Source of the DNA: Flavobacterium sp.
GTDB taxonomy: Bacteria > Bacteroidota > Bacteroidia > Flavobacteriales > Flavobacteriaceae
DNA: 64,000 bases
Direction of reading: 5' to 3'
NCBI RefSeq assembly: GCF_013822155.1
Contig: NZ_PNJW01000011.1
Coordinates: 1 to 64,000, forward strand
This document shows, piece by piece, positions 1-6,421 of the stretch; position 1 is the stretch's first letter, and the number at the start of each line of letters is the position of its first letter. A program made the position numbers and the translations under genes. The notes below the pieces were generated by a model, which saw only the letters and a list, made by a program, of their open reading frames with translations, was not told where the DNA came from and made no database searches.

Positions 1-13
1 GCTCTTCCGATCT
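1..13. other. Illumina adapter remnant at contig start
   Basis: The first 13 bases, GCTCTTCCGATCT, are the shared 3' end of the standard Illumina TruSeq adapters. This is untrimmed library sequence, not genomic DNA, and it marks position 1 as a true contig end. Confidence 0.93.
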
Positions 14-97
14 ATCATGAAGACATTTTAAAATTGTTAATATGGAATATCCAAACAAAGTGGACATAAAAATTTTAATAAAATCTGTCTTCATGAT
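14..97. repeat. Fold-back inverted repeat behind the adapter
   Basis: ATCATGAAGACA at 14-25 is the exact reverse complement of TGTCTTCATGAT at 86-97, with about 60 bases between. The inner flanks also resemble each other inverted. Directly behind an adapter this may be a library fold-back chimera, so the first 100 bases are doubtful; a real hairpin is the alternative. Confidence 0.55.
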
Positions 98-103
98 TAT
101 TAA

Positions 104-319
104 TTTTTTGGACTTGGTGAATATTTAGATAAATTACCCATATTTTTTTTAATTGGAAGTATAATTGCTATTATGATTTTTCGCTTTTTGGATGTTTTAA
201 TTAGTCAAGTTTTTACCATAACTAATAGTCATATAGTTAATACATTGATAGCAATTGTATTTAATGTAATTATTATGTATTTTGTATTAAAAATCTTTAA
301 AAAAATGAAGCTGGGGTAA
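104..319 (+). pseudogene. Small membrane protein, 5' end missing
   Basis: The frame is open from just after a stop at 101-103 to TAA at 317-319, with no start codon before an internal ATG at 173 (48 codons). The translation is strongly hydrophobic, with two likely membrane helices (roughly 140-200 and 242-295 in bases) and a basic end, KIFKKMKLG. It sits in the place held by immunity genes in the two neighbouring Rhs cassettes, directly before a cassette-boundary motif and a terminator. It may therefore be the end of a small membrane immunity protein. No family was recognised, and the upstream part is lost in the doubtful contig end. Confidence 0.35.
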
Positions 320-335
320 TGTAGGTAATGTACCA

Positions 336-475
336 CAATTAGTAATGAACAAATTCACAATTTTACAACCATTTTAAATTAACTATTTGAATTGGGTAAT
401 GTTCCATAATTAGTGATGTACCAAAACCCACAATTTAACCATTTGTAAATCAATACTTAAATAATATTTTAACCC
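336..475 (+). repeat. Two copies (A, B) of the cassette-boundary repeat
   Basis: Copy A is CAATTAGTAATG at 336-347 and copy B is TAATTAGTGATG at 407-418. Copy B is followed by ACAATTTAACCA, then GTAAATCAATAC and an AT-rich tail ending near 475. The same order of blocks recurs at 2252-2320. Copy B preserves a short translated relic, GNVP-stop, matching the DNVP-stop end of the lipoprotein at 1586-2254. These are therefore relics of cassette ends. Confidence 0.6.
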
Positions 476-476
476 A

Positions 477-505
477 AAAGGCAAGCTGTATAGTTTGCCT
501 TTTTT
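477..505 (+). terminator. Rho-independent terminator
   Basis: AAAGGCAA (477-484) pairs with TTGCCTTT (495-502) and is followed by a T run. It closes the plus-strand cassette remnant at the left edge. Confidence 0.75.
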
Positions 506-531
506 ACATTTGAAAATAGGTTAAAACGAAT

Positions 532-732
532 TTAATGAAGAAAAGTGACACCACGTATTTCAAAGTTAGTGGTGGAGAATTTGGTAATTTCATGTAGTAA
601 ATAATAATCTGGTTTTGCAAAATGTCCAATGAAATGCTCCGCTAATGTCAATGCCTTTGCGGAAATTTTTAATATATTTGATAAAAGATAGCTCAAAGCA
701 AACGTTCTTAAAAATACCTTGAAGTAACATAT
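532..732 (-). pseudogene. Start-less open frame, unassigned
   Basis: Sixty-six minus-strand codons are open between a stop at 733-735 and TAA at 532-534, with no ATG. The translation has ordinary composition (for example AEHFIGHFAKPDYYLLHEIT) but no recognised family. It fills the otherwise empty stretch between the terminator at 477-505 and the Rhs fragment and could be a gene relic or chance. Nothing else was seen in this stretch. Confidence 0.2.
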
Positions 733-1584
733 TTAGAGTATAAGTATAAGTACAACGGGAAGGAGTGGCAAGATGAGCTAGGGCTTAACTTCTACGACTA
801 TGGTGCGAGAAATTATGACCCCGCAATTGGTAGATGGATGAATATTGACCCTAAAGCTGAAGAAGACAGACGATGGACTCCCTATAGATATGCCTATAAT
901 AATCCATTATTATTTATTGACCCTGACGGAATGTTAGAGACAGATTTTGGAGTTAATAATAAAGGCGAAGTTAAACAAATCGGACCTACAGATAATAAGC
1001 CTGATAGGTTGTTTAAATTGAACAGCAATGATTCTGTTGATAAGAGCGTTGCTCCAATTACTGTTAATGATAAAGAAATATTGCCTCAATTAGCTGAAAA
1101 AAACCCAGATTTAGTACAAAAACACCATGCTGATAAAAAAGAAGTTTTGAAAGGAAGTAGTGCAACAACAAAAAGCACAGCAGAATCCTTAAAAGTTTTT
1201 AAGTTTATGTCTGAAAACACAAATGTTGAGTGGGCTTTACAAGGAAATAACACTAAATCTGGTATTAATTGGATTATTGGAACACTTCACTCTAACGACC
1301 AAGCACCAACTTTCTATCACATGAAAGGTTTTGAAAGAAATTCTTTAGCTTTTCATTATCACGCTCATACTGATTTATCATGGGATGATTTTAAACCAAG
1401 CGGTAATGATATAAATTCTTACAGGAGAACTTTAGAAGTAAGTCCTGATGCACAATTTTTCATTTACATGCCTAAATTGAGTAAAGATAATTATAACAAA
1501 GTTAAACCTAAAGACTATAAAAGTATCAATTATGAGCCATCCAAAATGTACCCAGTTAACAAATCAAACATAAATAAATTTTAA
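712..1584 (+). CDS. Truncated Rhs tip: core end plus JAB-like toxin domain
   Basis: This is the 3' end of an rhs gene. The frame opens after a TAA at 709-711 and has no start; an internal ATG lies at 838. The first part is the Rhs-associated core signature ([19 protein letters not shown], then [13 protein letters not shown] and [14 protein letters not shown]). After PDG the sequence changes to a toxin-like tip of about 220 residues. It has NVEWALQG, a histidine pair HAH near 1363-1371, a downstream SxxD (SGND), and an FFIYMP strand. This layout fits the JAB-like toxin 1 family found on Bacteroidota Rhs proteins, JAMM-fold domains expected to act as peptidases or deubiquitinase-like enzymes. 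The beta-cage and secretion part is missing, so it is an orphan tip. A lipoprotein gene follows after 1 base, as expected for toxin and immunity partners. Confidence 0.8.
   Translation, partial: KYLEVTYLEYKYKYNGKEWQDELGLNFYDYGARNYDPAIGRWMNIDPKAEEDRRWTPYRYAYNNPLLFIDPDGMLETDFGVNNKGEVKQIGPTDNKPDRLFKLNSNDSVDKSVAPITVNDKEILPQLAEKNPDLVQKHHADKKEVLKGSSATTKSTAESLKVFKFMSENTNVEWALQGNNTKSGINWIIGTLHSNDQAPTFYHMKGFERNSLAFHYHAHTDLSWDDFKPSGNDINSYRRTLEVSPDAQFFIYMPKLSKDNYNKVKPKDYKSINYEPSKMYPVNKSNINKF
739..789 (+). repeat. Rhs-core inverted repeat, left arm
   Basis: Fifty-one bases encoding [17 protein letters not shown] match the reverse complement of 2533-2583 at 47 positions. The two arms belong to oppositely oriented rhs fragments and could recombine to invert the 1.8 kb between them. 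Confidence 0.85.
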
Positions 1585-1585
1585 A

Positions 1586-2254
1586 ATGGAAAACATCAAA
1601 AAAGTATTTTATTGTATATTGTTTTTTTGTTTGTCAATATCTTTCTCATGCGATAAAATGAGTAAAACTGGTTTGAATAAAAATTATTCTAAAGATAAAT
1701 TAGATATAACTTACATAGAAGCTAGTTTGGAAAAACTAACTGAAAATCAGTTTTTATATCTAAAAGTTAAAGATTCTATAGATAAGACTAGTAATAAATC
1801 TATATTCTTATATGAGCTTTTAGATTATGAATATCCAATGCCCTCTAAGAATTATTTAGAATTATGCTTAATAAAGTCTGATAATGTTTTATTAAATAAT
1901 AGTAAGTATGATGAAAATAATTTTAATGATGATTTTTTGAATTCATTTAAAGAAAGTATAAATAATGATATGATATTTAAATCACATGTTTTAATCAATT
2001 TAGATGTAAATAAACTAAAGGATGATTTAGCTTTAAGAAAAAAATTAGAAAATCTTTTGAATATTTCTTTAACTAATTTTGATTCAATTAGAGAGAAATA
2101 TTCAATTAAAAAATATGGTAAGAGTTTTAACCATATAGAATACAATAAAAAAATAGAAATAATTAAGTTAGTGCCTTTATCAATATATTTAGGTAATAAT
2201 TCAGATTGTAATAGAGTAATACCACCGCCTCCAATTCAGGACAATGTTCCATAA
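1586..2254 (+). CDS. Lipoprotein, candidate immunity protein for the JAB-like toxin
   Basis: A 222-residue exported protein with a lysine, a hydrophobic run and the lipobox SFSC (Cys at about residue 22), so it is probably a periplasm- or surface-facing lipoprotein. The mature part is charged, Asn/Lys-rich and without a recognised domain, ending in a proline stretch and DNVP. It begins 1 base after the toxin stop and must be co-transcribed with it. Its stop codon is the first TAA of a cassette-boundary motif. Function as the toxin's immunity protein is inferred only from position; lipoprotein immunity proteins are known for several Bacteroidota toxins. Confidence 0.7.
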   Translation: MENIKKVFYCILFFCLSISFSCDKMSKTGLNKNYSKDKLDITYIEASLEKLTENQFLYLKVKDSIDKTSNKSIFLYELLDYEYPMPSKNYLELCLIKSDNVLLNNSKYDENNFNDDFLNSFKESINNDMIFKSHVLINLDVNKLKDDLALRKKLENLLNISLTNFDSIREKYSIKKYGKSFNHIEYNKKIEIIKLVPLSIYLGNNSDCNRVIPPPPIQDNVP

Positions 2255-2320
2255 TTAGTGATGAAAAAAATCTACAATTTAACCACAGTAAATCAATACT
2301 AAAATAAAATTTAAACCTTA
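2252..2320 (+). repeat. Cassette-boundary repeat, copy C
   Basis: TAATTAGTGATG (2252-2263) starts on the lipoprotein stop codon and is preceded by the same ATGTTCCA seen in copy B. It is followed by ACAATTTAACCA, GTAAATCAATAC and an AT-rich tail. The tail runs straight into the stop codon of the minus-strand rhs fragment at 2311, so this repeat is the junction between two opposed cassettes. Confidence 0.65.
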
Positions 2321-2601
2321 AAGGAATATAGATTTCCATTATCATATTTGATATGGGCTTTATCTTGCTTGGAGTAAATTAAAATACTATCTCCTTTAAT
2401 ATCATTATAAAGAATTGGATTATTAGCACCGTACTGATATGAATTAAGATGATAGTACTTTTCGCTAAATTTATCCATATTCATAAACCTACCTAAAGCA
2501 GGGTCATAATTTCTATTTCCATAGTCATACATGTTAAGCCCCAGCTCGTCTTGCCATTCCTTCCCATTGTACTTATACTTATACGTCTTTGTGAAATTTG
2601 T
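2311..2601 (-). pseudogene. Rhs core fragment, minus strand, toxin tip lost
   Basis: The frame is open from after a TAG at 2602-2604 to TAA at 2311. It encodes the Rhs core end ([47 protein letters not shown]) and then only about 20 residues, where a toxin domain of 100 or more residues would normally follow. The stop lies in the tail of the boundary repeat, so the tip seems to have been lost by recombination there. The 5' part of rhs is absent too. An ATG at 2530-2532 would give 73 residues, unlikely to be functional. The bases 2605-2710 upstream hold nothing recognisable. Confidence 0.75.
2533..2583 (-). repeat. Rhs-core inverted repeat, right arm
   Basis: Partner of 739-789 (47 of 51 bases identical in inverted orientation). 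It encodes the same [17 protein letters not shown] segment of the Rhs core. Confidence 0.85.
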
Positions 2602-2710
2602 CTAAACCATATAAAGCACCTCAACTTTTTATCAAATAAGAACGATCCAACTTCATTTTCTGAATAACGAAAATAAAATTAATCTTATTGTTTTCCTAAC
2701 TTTTGAGCAT

Positions 2711-2737
2711 AAAAAAACCCTCGTTTTGAGGGCTTTT
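2711..2737 (-). terminator. Terminator after the XRE/GNAT pair
   Basis: On the minus strand GCCCTC, a short loop and GAGGG are followed by seven T. It lies 15 bases after the stop of the XRE gene and also protects the pair from opposite transcription. Confidence 0.8.
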
Positions 2738-2751
2738 AATTTTTATTTCTT

Positions 2752-3210
2752 TTAGATTTCAACTAAATTACGATAATCGTACTTTTTATAATTTTCAATA
2801 TTTTCTTTTTTGAGTTCTTTTAATTCGTTTTTTATTTGAACTCGATACCATTGCTCAGGTTTGGTATGGGAAAATGTGCTTAGTTTTAGAACCACTTTAG
2901 CATTTAGTTTCCTTTCACCTGAAAAATATTTGTGAAGATTGCTATCTTTCATTTCAAAATAATCTGCAAGTTCTTTTTTTGTAATACGTAGCTCTTTTAG
3001 ATACATTTTTACAAAGTCAAGAATTCTTAAAACTTGCTCATCGTTATCATTTTGAATATAATCTTCTAATTTATATTGTATTGAAAGTAGCTTATTAGTA
3101 AGCATTCTTTCTTTAGATTGCATTGTAGAATTTGTAGATATAAATTCTTTTAATCCACTTTTCTTTTTGTCATTCCAAATATTCTCGATTGTAATCTCTT
3201 TACTTTTCAT
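2752..3210 (-). CDS. XRE-family HTH protein, candidate antitoxin
   Basis: A 152-residue cytoplasmic protein. Residues about 72-125 form a helix-turn-helix of the XRE/HigA kind (ITKKELADYFEMKDSNLHKYFSGERKLN, given here in parts: ITKKELADYF, SNLHKYFSGERKLN), followed by TKPEQWYRVQ, as in HigA-like antitoxins. The first 70 residues are helical and charged and could bind the partner. It starts 5 bases after the stop of the GNAT-like gene, so the two are one operon with the presumed toxin first, the order typical of higBA-type modules. It probably represses the operon through the palindrome at 3763-3781. The role as antitoxin is inferred from the pairing. Confidence 0.65.
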   Translation of the reverse strand: MKSKEITIENIWNDKKKSGLKEFISTNSTMQSKERMLTNKLLSIQYKLEDYIQNDNDEQVLRILDFVKMYLKELRITKKELADYFEMKDSNLHKYFSGERKLNAKVVLKLSTFSHTKPEQWYRVQIKNELKELKKENIENYKKYDYRNLVEI

Positions 3211-3215
3211 AACGT

Positions 3216-3728
3216 TTAATTTAAAAATTCATTTATTAATTTTTCACTTCCAACTGGCGGTATAACCATCATCGTATCACCATATTTTAAAGCATTATAC
3301 TTTGTTGAATACACTGCCATAAGTTTGATTTCATCGGCTTTGTCTTCTTCAAGCACATCAAACGCAAGCCAACCTCTGTAAGTATCATCACCTTTCATAA
3401 AACTCAACCGACAAGCAAATGCAATCAAACAACCTGCCACTTTTTCGTATTTCTTAAGTTTTCCTCTGTTGTGTGGTGCAATTTCAACAAAAGCCATGTA
3501 AGGTTCAATCTTGTCTTTCATCTCAAAAATCAAACAACCTTCTACAATTGAAGGTGAATCCTCGCAAACTAAAACGTAGGTTTGAAACCGACTTTCTTTA
3601 GAATGTTTTTTAAAATTAAACCTCCAACCATCAACTATTGACGGAAGATTAATTTTTACTATCTTTGAACTTAATATATCTGCATCGACTAGTAAATTAT
3701 CTTTAACACGCAATATCTTTACTTTCAT
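3216..3728 (-). CDS. GNAT-like protein, candidate toxin partner
   Basis: A 170-residue soluble protein without signal peptide. The order of elements resembles a GNAT acetyltransferase: an N-terminal strand region, then MAFVEIAPHNRGK (strand 4 and the acyl-CoA-binding turn), a helix with VAGCLIAFACRLSF, and a C-terminal strand AFDV. The acyl-CoA loop is not canonical, so the fold call is moderate. It is the first gene of a two-gene operon with an XRE regulator and lies inside a mobile island, the usual setting of GNAT-type toxin-antitoxin modules that acetylate charged tRNAs. A simple acetyltransferase with its regulator is the alternative. Confidence 0.5.
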   Translation of the reverse strand: MKVKILRVKDNLLVDADILSSKIVKINLPSIVDGWRFNFKKHSKESRFQTYVLVCEDSPSIVEGCLIFEMKDKIEPYMAFVEIAPHNRGKLKKYEKVAGCLIAFACRLSFMKGDDTYRGWLAFDVLEEDKADEIKLMAVYSTKYNALKYGDTMMVIPPVGSEKLINEFLN

Positions 3729-3748
3729 TAACCTTTAATTGATTGAAA

Positions 3749-3781
3749 CAAAAATAACAATTATTATACATATTGTATAAT
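3749..3781 (-). promoter_or_regulatory. Promoter and palindromic operator of the GNAT-XRE pair
   Basis: TATTTTTG (minus strand, 3749-3756) fits the Bacteroidota -7 element TAnnTTTG, 21 bases before the GNAT-like start. Just upstream lies a perfect palindrome, ATTATACA TAT TGTATAAT (3763-3781), which would cover the -33 region. An XRE repressor bound there would block transcription, the expected autoregulation of an antitoxin. Confidence 0.6.
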
Positions 3782-3804
3782 TTAAAATGTTAAATATTAT
3801 TTAA

Positions 3805-4137
3805 TTACAATTTAGGAAAAAATCGATTTATCAATTCCTGCTCGTTTTTAGCATCCGACTTGACATACTTCTCCGTAGTTCCAATACACTTATGCCCCGA
3901 GAGTTCTTGCGTTTGTTCCAATGTTAGTTTTCGTTCGTTTAACCAATTGCAAATAACGCTCATGCGGATTGTCTGCGGGTTCAGTTTCCTGTCAGGAAAC
4001 AAACCTTTTAACAGCTCAATTACCGAATGAATCCCATCAACCGAAATTGGTTTGTCAAGCTTATTCAAGATGAGTTTATCCGTTTTAGTCATTAACATTT
4101 TAGCACGAGAATCATTGATTTTACTGTCAAAAAACCC
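3805..4137 (-). pseudogene. Tyrosine recombinase, C-terminal catalytic fragment
   Basis: The frame is open after a TAG at 4138-4140; an ATG at 4096-4098 would give 97 residues. It carries the end of a tyrosine-recombinase catalytic domain: the QTIRMSVICNWL helix with the box II arginine, the ELSGHKCIGTTEKYV segment with the conserved His and the tyrosine nucleophile, and a short tail. The N-terminal arm, SAM-like domain and first catalytic arginine are missing. The N-terminal part of a similar recombinase lies at about 4998-5434 in the same orientation, so the two may be halves of one gene split by the cassette between them. It cannot be an active integrase alone. Confidence 0.65.
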
Positions 4138-4280
4138 CTAATAGTAAGGGCGGTAGGTGTTCCTCTTCCTATTAAGGCTGTTTGAGACTTGATAACGAGT
4201 ACCTGCGAATCAAAGTAAAATAGTTGCGGGTTAGTTAAGCATTAGAATCTATTTAATTTGATTTAAAAGTGTCTTTAATA

Positions 4281-4308
4281 CAAAAAACAACCCTAAGGTT
4301 GTTTCTTT
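4281..4308 (-). terminator. Terminator downstream of the broken lipoprotein gene
   Basis: AAACAACC (4285-4292) pairs with GGTTGTTT (4297-4304). On the minus strand the stem is followed by a T run. The rest of 4141-4416 has no recognisable gene. Confidence 0.7.
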
Positions 4309-4406
4309 ATATATTAGCGAATTTTTTAATCGGTGATTATCAAAAGCTTTTTTAATCTAAAATCATTACCAAAAAGTTTGATACATTACCCACTACCCAT
4401 AACCGC

Positions 4407-4419
4407 TCATCATTAATTA
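4407..4419 (-). repeat. Cassette-boundary motif, copy D
   Basis: On the minus strand TAATTAATGATGA begins on the stop codon (4417-4419) of the original lipoprotein frame, in the same place as copy C relative to its own lipoprotein gene. GGGTAATGTATCA follows shortly, resembling the GGTAATGTACCA of copy A. Confidence 0.5.
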
Positions 4420-4858
4420 TTGAGTATTAACACATTTATTAAAAAATGATTTTTTACCATCGCGATTAAGAGAAATTACATTAAATTTTTCATTAATTTT
4501 AAAAATTTGTTGAACTCGTTTTTTTTTATTCATTGATACACTATCGATGATTTTGACAATGCTAGCAGAATCTCCATCAGAAATATTAATATTTCTCTTA
4601 TCTGCGAGTTGAATAAATAGTGTGTCATTTACAAGATTGTAATTATCATTTAATATTTAATATATAGAAACTTTCATCTACTATACTAGAAATGTTTGGG
4701 ATTAGTTTTGGTTCATTTGATATGTTATAAAAATTAACATATACAAATCCATCTTTATTATAAAAGCAATTTTCATTATTTACTGTATCTTGTTTAGTTT
4801 TACAACCAAACAAAATAAATAATATTAAAGATATAAAAGTTTTTATTTCTAGTTTCAT
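4417..4858 (-). pseudogene. Immunity-type lipoprotein gene broken by a 7-bp duplication
   Basis: The start (MKLEIKTFISLILFILFGC, lipobox LFGC) gives only a 70-residue product ending at a TGA at 4646. The 7-mer TTAATAT is present twice in tandem at 4650-4656 and 4657-4663. Removing one copy joins the frame without a stop into 144 codons ending at TAA 4417-4419, passing through ILNDNYNLVNDTLFIQLAD and KCVNTQ. The intact protein would be a small lipoprotein. It begins 3 bases after the upstream toxin-like tail, the same layout as 1584/1586, so it is a likely immunity gene now inactive or switched off. The duplication could be an assembly error or slipped-strand change. Confidence 0.7.
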
Positions 4859-4861
4859 AAT

Positions 4862-5434
4862 TTATTGTTTGTCATGTGCGATTCTAGTATTGCTTTGAAG
4901 TATTATAAGGGCATCATTTTGATATGAAACGTTATTAACACTTGGGGTTTTCGATGCGTTGTTATTTCCTGTTCTGACAAAATCTATTCCATGGTCTAAA
5001 AGTGTTGTTGTGTAATTTTTAATTGTTCTGTCTGTTATAGGCTTACCGTTATAAATTCTTTTAGGAGCATTTTTAACAAATAACTCTACCCAATCAACAA
5101 AGTAGATTTTATGATTATTAGTTTCGGTTACTCTTCCAAAAAAGTTTTCGACAGTTCCTTTTAACCATTTATCGGATATAAATTTTTTTGAATTATAATC
5201 AAGGTTATATTTATCAATTACGTATCTTTCAATCTGTTCTAACTGATGGTTAAAAAAGTCTTTATTGGTTGTTGTCGCTTTTGGCTTTAATCTTTGTTTT
5301 GAAGAAGACCAATCATCAGGTGAAATTGCTATGCCAGTTTTGGTTTTTTGGTCAATTCTATTACTGTCCCAAAACCTAATGTGAATACTGGTGTATTTAC
5401 TTTTGCCGTTAACGATAAAAAATTTCAAATTCAT
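4862..5434 (-). pseudogene. Tyrosine recombinase N-terminus fused to a foreign tail
   Basis: Residues 1 to about 145 are the N-terminal half of a Bacteroidota tyrosine recombinase. They have the arm-type DNA-binding strands (IHIRFWDSNRIDQKTKTGI and the DDW motif) and a SAM-like core-binding domain ending DRTIKNYTTTL. After that the catalytic domain is replaced by about 45 residues (for example GIDFVRTGNNNASKTPSV and DALIILQSNTRIAHDKQ) that do not look like recombinase and end 3 bases before a lipoprotein gene. That tail probably belongs to an Rhs-type toxin tip, making this an in-frame junction of integrase and toxin cassette. No R, H or Y catalytic residues remain. It reads inward from the candidate att site at 5592-5613, as an island integrase would. 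Confidence 0.65.
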
Positions 5435-5591
5435 ACTTTATTTTGCCGAACATTTGCCGAAAAGTAGTTAATTAAATTGAATTTGACTTAATTTATCTTA
5501 ATTATTTTTTCTTTTAAAAACTTTGTAACCCATTAATTATAGGGCTTTAAAGGTGTTTTTAGAGGGAATTTTAATTTTATAAAATTAAGAT

Positions 5592-5613
5592 TTGCGACTT
5601 CCACTCCGGGTAC
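5592..5613 (+). other. tRNA 3'-end-like remnant, candidate att site
   Basis: TTGCGACTTCCACTCCGGGTAC resembles, with a few changes, the T-loop, T-stem and acceptor 3' strand of a tRNA (compare TTCGAGTCCCACTCTGGGTA). It is followed at once by a terminator and there is no tRNA 5' part. A recombinase gene starts 158 bases away. This is what the right end of an island inserted in a tRNA gene looks like. The rest of 5435-5782 has no gene. Confidence 0.4.
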
Positions 5614-5615
5614 AA

Positions 5616-5642
5616 AACCTCTCAGATATGGGAGGTTTTTTT
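5616..5642 (+). terminator. Terminator after the tRNA-like remnant
   Basis: AACCTCTC (5616-5623) pairs with GGGAGGTT (5630-5637), with one G-T pair, followed by T7 counted through 5642. It has no gene upstream on the plus strand except the tRNA-like remnant, suggesting it once ended that tRNA transcript. Confidence 0.75.
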
Positions 5643-5660
5643 ATTGCGATTAGAGTGTAT

Positions 5661-5719
5661 GTAGTAAAATTTCTTAAAAATCCAATCGTTAACCAATAAG
5701 TAGTTTTTTATTTTACTAC
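5661..5719. promoter_or_regulatory. Inverted repeat before the response-regulator gene
   Basis: GTAGTAAAAT (5661-5670) and ATTTTACTAC (5710-5719) are perfect inverted copies 39 bases apart. A third near copy, TAGTAAAAT, overlaps the start codon at 5783. This may be a binding site for autoregulation. Confidence 0.35.
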
Positions 5720-5782
5720 GCCTATTTACGTATTTCAAAAAAGAATTACTATTTTTAATATTGCATAGTAAATTTTAGTAAA

Positions 5783-6409
5783 ATGAAAAAACGCATTGGC
5801 ATAGTGGAAGACGACAGGGACTTGCGTGAAGCATTAGGGATGATGATTCAATTTACGGATCAATATGAGTTGGCCGGAAGTTTTGAAAATGCGGAGCTGG
5901 CTTTAGAAGAATTGCCTAAACTTACTGTAAATGCTATTTTAATGGATATTAATTTGCCGGGTGAAAGCGGAATTATCTGTGTGAATAAACTCAAGAGTAT
6001 TTGCCCTTCTGTATTAGTATTGATGTGTACTTCTTATGAGGATGATGAAAAAATATTTCAAAGTTTGGAAGCCGGTGCGAGTGGTTATATTTTAAAAACG
6101 GAAGGTCCAGCCAAAATTATTGGAGCATTAGACGAGTTATTTGAAGGAGGAAGCCCTATGAGCAGTAGTATTGCCCGTAAAGTGGTGGCGAGTTTTTCTA
6201 AAATGGAATCCCAAAATAAGATTACAGAATCATTAACTGCCCGTGAAAGGGAAGTGTTAGAATTGTTAGCAAAAGGGCAAATGAATAAAGAAGTAGCCGC
6301 TCAGTTAGAAATCAGTAACGGTACGATTCGGAAACACATTCAGAATATTTACGAAAAACTACATGTAAATACTCGAGTAGAGGCGGTGAATTTATATTTA
6401 AAACGATAA
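5783..6409 (+). CDS. NarL/LuxR-family response regulator
   Basis: A 208-residue cytoplasmic transcription factor. Residues 1-120 are a receiver domain with the acidic pair E9-D10, phosphoacceptor D55 (LMDINLPG), the CTS switch threonine/serine segment and the lysine in ILKTEG. Residues about 145-205 are a LuxR-type helix-turn-helix (LTAREREVLELLAKG, then NKEVAAQLEISNGTIRKHI). It is followed after 12 bases by a histidine kinase with matching architecture, so the two form a two-component system. The target genes are unknown; the secreted fibre gene downstream is a possible target by position only. Confidence 0.93.
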   Translation: MKKRIGIVEDDRDLREALGMMIQFTDQYELAGSFENAELALEELPKLTVNAILMDINLPGESGIICVNKLKSICPSVLVLMCTSYEDDEKIFQSLEAGASGYILKTEGPAKIIGALDELFEGGSPMSSSIARKVVASFSKMESQNKITESLTAREREVLELLAKGQMNKEVAAQLEISNGTIRKHIQNIYEKLHVNTRVEAVNLYLKR

Positions 6410-6421
6410 TTCCTTCCCTCA

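Noticed and set aside
1852..2345. Minus-strand frames over the immunity-type lipoprotein (97 and 60 codons)
   Set aside because: AT-rich antisense frames with Leu/Ser/Phe-rich translations; the plus-strand gene has a signal peptide and lipobox.
3805..4098. Independent small recombinase gene
   Set aside because: It has the C-terminal boxes only, no first catalytic arginine and no DNA-binding domain; read as a fragment.
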